Assembly: GCF_042646065.1 (NCBI RefSeq)
Contig: NZ_JBHRTA010000009.1
Location: 1 to 64,000, forward strand
From: Parapedobacter deserti
GTDB lineage: Bacteria > Bacteroidota > Bacteroidia > Sphingobacteriales > Sphingobacteriaceae
Reading direction: 5' to 3'
DNA: 64,000 bases
Part shown: piece after piece, positions 62,701-64,000 of the stretch
Numbering within the stretch: position 1 is the first letter of the stretch
Layout: each line of letters starts with the position of its first letter
The notes under the pieces: generated by a model
The model's input: the letters and a program-made list of their open reading frames with translations, nothing else
Databases searched by the model: none
What the model was told of the DNA's origin: nothing
Program-made: the position numbers and the translations under genes

Positions 62701-63406
62701 GCTTGGAAAATGAACCGGCGCTCCGCTCCTTGGAAAGGGTTTGGTATCCGGTGTTAATAACGACCTCGTCAAGTACGTTGGTTTCCTCGCTCAGCACGAT
62801 CGCCATTGGCCGGGCGGTGGATGCCGACACGAGGTACTCCTCGGGTTTGAAGCCAACATAACTGACGACGATGGTGGTGGCCTCCAAAAGGCTCAGTGGT
62901 AACGAAAAATGTCCTTCGGCATCGGTGACTGCCGTGGTGCCCGAGGCGGGGTGGTAAACCGATGCACCGGATAGCGGTGCTCCTTCGGGGTCGGTGATAC
63001 GTCCATTGATCCGCTCCTGATCTGGTAGCATTGTGCCATTCCTGTCGCCGGTTTCTGAAGAGGGGCTAGCAGCGGTGCTCCGCTGGATCAATACACTGGC
63101 GCCCATTTGGCTGTAGTGGAGACCCGTCCCTTCGAGGAGGGTGGTGAGCAACTGCCCGAGGTTATGGGTGCCCTGGGCGATGGAAATGTCGTTTAGCGTA
63201 GCGATCTCCGCATCGCGGAAGAAGAACCGATAGGGCGTCTGTCGCTCGATTTCGCGGATAACGGATCGGAGCGGTGCACTGGCTACGGCGAGCTCGACAG
63301 TGGCTTCGTGCAGTGGAGTGGCAGGTTCCGACTGGCCATGGAGTGCTTGGACGGTGAGCATGGCCACTAGCCATAGTAAGGTTTTTTGTAGAGGTTTGGA
63401 CTTCAT
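59726..63406 (-). CDS. SusC/RagA family TonB-dependent outer membrane transporter with STN domain, locus D
   Basis: A 1226-residue transporter with signal peptide, STN domain (about 33-105, VASAPLRSVIREIERQTPYR), CarboxypepD_reg-like domain (about 130-210, INGRITDPEGAPLSGASVYH), SusC signature (LDEVVINTGYQTLSKERSAG), plug (EPLYIVDGIAVPSLAMVNPN, ASIWGARASNGVIVITTKKG) and a barrel ending in TLGAHLNF. The STN domain pairs with the FecR encoded 15 bases upstream. It is one of three STN receptors in the window. Confidence 0.95.
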   Translation of the reverse strand: MKSKPLQKTLLWLVAMLTVQALHGQSEPATPLHEATVELAVASAPLRSVIREIERQTPYRFFFRDAEIATLNDISIAQGTHNLGQLLTTLLEGTGLHYSQMGASVLIQRSTAASPSSETGDRNGTMLPDQERINGRITDPEGAPLSGASVYHPASGTTAVTDAEGHFSLPLSLLEATTIVVSYVGFKPEEYLVSASTARPMAIVLSEETNVLDEVVINTGYQTLSKERSAGSFSKPELQVFNKRSGTMNVLERLDGLIPGLSLNAGATNGEFYPVSIRGLSTVNGASEPLYIVDGIAVPSLAMVNPNDVADVTVLKDATAASIWGARASNGVIVITTKKGPESGGRFQVEYDMFYSFRGKPGIDVFPTMTSSQYAQTMEQLYTMPGYVRDGATDWATINAPNATSGRNAILPHEYLLYGRAQEAPVGYRNTTLPELAAWDNLQQMKDLWYRNAALTNHTLSLSGRGERYGAYASLAYTGQQDATPGNRDQLYQLNARQDYQPHNRIGIYLITNVFYQERGAKRAIAPDSRFVPYALFEDADGQPFDHSWLYWSDALRQSYETQSEGLTDIGRLQLSFNPAHQFDSGHTHSSLLNSRILSGAQVDLWKGLRFEGVYGVDLANTQERAYDAASGFDGQVEIGKMTVTAPSVLSYLPTTGGTLQHINIQQRNWTIRNQFSYNNDWADGIHQLNVLAGAEYQRQTRAAVTNRLRGYDENLLTFKPIDYNTTSAGIANTIINTNATYRVNDQYNETYLDTRFRSYYANAAYTLLRKYTLNASTRFDQSNLFGKDISAQARPVWSVGASWLLSDEPYLQAVQWVNRLQVRATYGITGNSPAPGSGASYDILAPGFAFGVPAGSINATYINVPGNSRLSWEQTQNINAGVDFSLFGRRLSGSIDYYHKHTTDLLGYVPQSAFTGYPVVFGNSGVINNQGLEVSLQSRNVQTPDFSWSTQLTFARNKGKVVSLHTESPLVYASDIIRGASALYFDPANLGLVEGHQPFSLFAYRYAGLDGQGDPTIRLADGSTTKEPSVARIGDLVNAGSTTPLIRGGLSNFFRYRQFGLDVNIVYSFDFVLRRDVNTFYTDRATATNYSTGNLHQDFLNRWQQPGDEANTDIPAFDPAADRTSRTDLNYYTAADINVVRGDYIKLRDITLTYDLPASALGLARIKQLTLRAQLNNAMLWRANRHGIDPEFYNGMGARGTDYVTGIHRIPFNQRSFTLGAHLNF

Positions 63407-63421
63407 AGAAACGTATTTGCG

Positions 63422-64000
63422 TTAGTTAACGGGGCATCCTTGCCCTTGGATTAAGATGTGGCCGGCTGTTTGTTGGAAGCTCATGTGATTGAACGCGCAG
63501 ATCACTTCCAATACGGATCGGGCATCGGTCACGTCCAGAAAAGAGCCGCTGAAGCGGCAATTCCTTAGCTGCGGTGAAGCAAAGCGGATATCAGCGCCGA
63601 AGCGCTGCTCGATGGTACGTGCTGCTTCTTCCATGGTAGTGTTGTCGAAGTAGAGGTCATTACGGTGCCATGCGGTAGCCTCGCTCGCATTGAAGGAATG
63701 GGCGTTGGGAACCATGTCGCCAGCAAGCCGATCGATGATCAATTGTTCGTCCTCTTCCAGGATGGCCAAACTGCGGTTGCGATCGCGGACGTCGACACGG
63801 CCCTTTGATACCGTCACGGTAACGTGCTCCCGAGGGTCGTATGCCCTGACATTGAACGAAGTACCTAGGACGGCAATCGACACGTCGCCCGCCTGTGCAA
63901 CAAAGGGACGCTTGCTATCCGCTTTGACCTCGAAGAAGGCTTCGCCCTGAAGTGAAACCTCACGGGTTTGCGCGGTGAACGCCGTCGGATATCGCAACGT
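63422..64000 (-). CDS. FecR family anti-sigma factor, C-terminal part (truncated by the window edge), locus D
   Basis: Only the last 191 codons are in the window; the gene continues beyond 64000. The visible part has the end of the FecR core (VSLQGEAFFEVKADSKRPFV, AVLGTSFNVRAYD) and the DUF4974-like C-terminal region (AARTIEQRFGADIRFASPQL). It should receive the signal from the STN domain of the SusC encoded next. Its sigma factor is expected just outside the window. Confidence 0.9.
   Translation of the reverse strand, partial: TLRYPTAFTAQTREVSLQGEAFFEVKADSKRPFVAQAGDVSIAVLGTSFNVRAYDPREHVTVTVSKGRVDVRDRNRSLAILEEDEQLIIDRLAGDMVPNAHSFNASEATAWHRNDLYFDNTTMEEAARTIEQRFGADIRFASPQLRNCRFSGSFLDVTDARSVLEVICAFNHMSFQQTAGHILIQGQGCPVN

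Noticed and set aside
1..64000. Search for tRNA, rRNA, insertion sequences, integrases, prophage genes and CRISPR arrays
   Set aside because: None seen; nearly all sequence is explained by long coding genes with short gaps.

Overview
The window reads as chromosome of a Bacteroidota bacterium, most likely a free-living Sphingobacteriaceae-type organism; the family level is inference. The support is a PorP/SprF-type gliding/type IX secretion protein, four SusC/SusD pairs, FecR-type anti-sigma factors with a C-terminal DUF4974-like region, a hybrid two-component regulator, and several matches to the Bacteroidota -7 promoter element TAnnTTTG. I saw no rRNA, tRNA, insertion sequence, integrase or CRISPR array.

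Layout. (1) 1-3.3 kb: a PorP/SprF-like gene, a Crp/Fnr regulator, an internally deleted dienelactone hydrolase remnant, a small DMT transporter and a GNAT acetyltransferase. (2) 3.36-16.3 kb: Sus-like locus A, made of ECF sigma, FecR, SusC (with STN domain), SusD, a DUF4959/DUF5000-type lipoprotein, a DUF4998-type lipoprotein and two different calcineurin-like phosphoesterases. It has no glycosidase. (3) 16.8-39.0 kb: locus B, a co-directional run made of an orphan FecR, a non-SusC TonB receptor with STN, two lipoproteins of DUF4397-like character, three fasciclin lipoproteins, an IPT/TIG plus NHL-like lipoprotein, SusC (no STN), SusD, a HEFAH zinc metallohydrolase lipoprotein and two related DUF4302-type lipoproteins. 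A convergent ECF sigma gene follows a terminator at 39.0 kb. (4) 39.7-43.9 kb: gene remnants, a VOC protein, an ArsR-SRPBCC-DoxX-YdeI/DUF1801 operon with a clear promoter and operator, and a zinc alcohol dehydrogenase. (5) 56.9-43.9 kb, minus strand: locus C, with a hybrid two-component regulator, SusC (no STN), SusD, a GH130 enzyme, an MFS transporter and an unrecognised secreted protein; probably a mannoside-type glycan utilization locus. (6) 64.0-57.1 kb, minus strand: locus D, with a FecR cut by the window edge, SusC (STN), SusD and a TlpA/DUF4369 thioredoxin-like protein.

How the parts work together. In loci A, B and D the STN domain of the receptor is expected to signal through FecR to an ECF sigma factor when substrate binds. 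Locus C instead uses a periplasmic-sensing hybrid regulator, and its SusC lacks STN. In each locus SusC/SusD imports a substrate and the other lipoproteins bind or process it at the surface. Locus A looks geared to phosphate-ester substrates, locus B to protein or peptide substrates or surface adhesion, and locus C to mannosides. These substrate assignments are inference.
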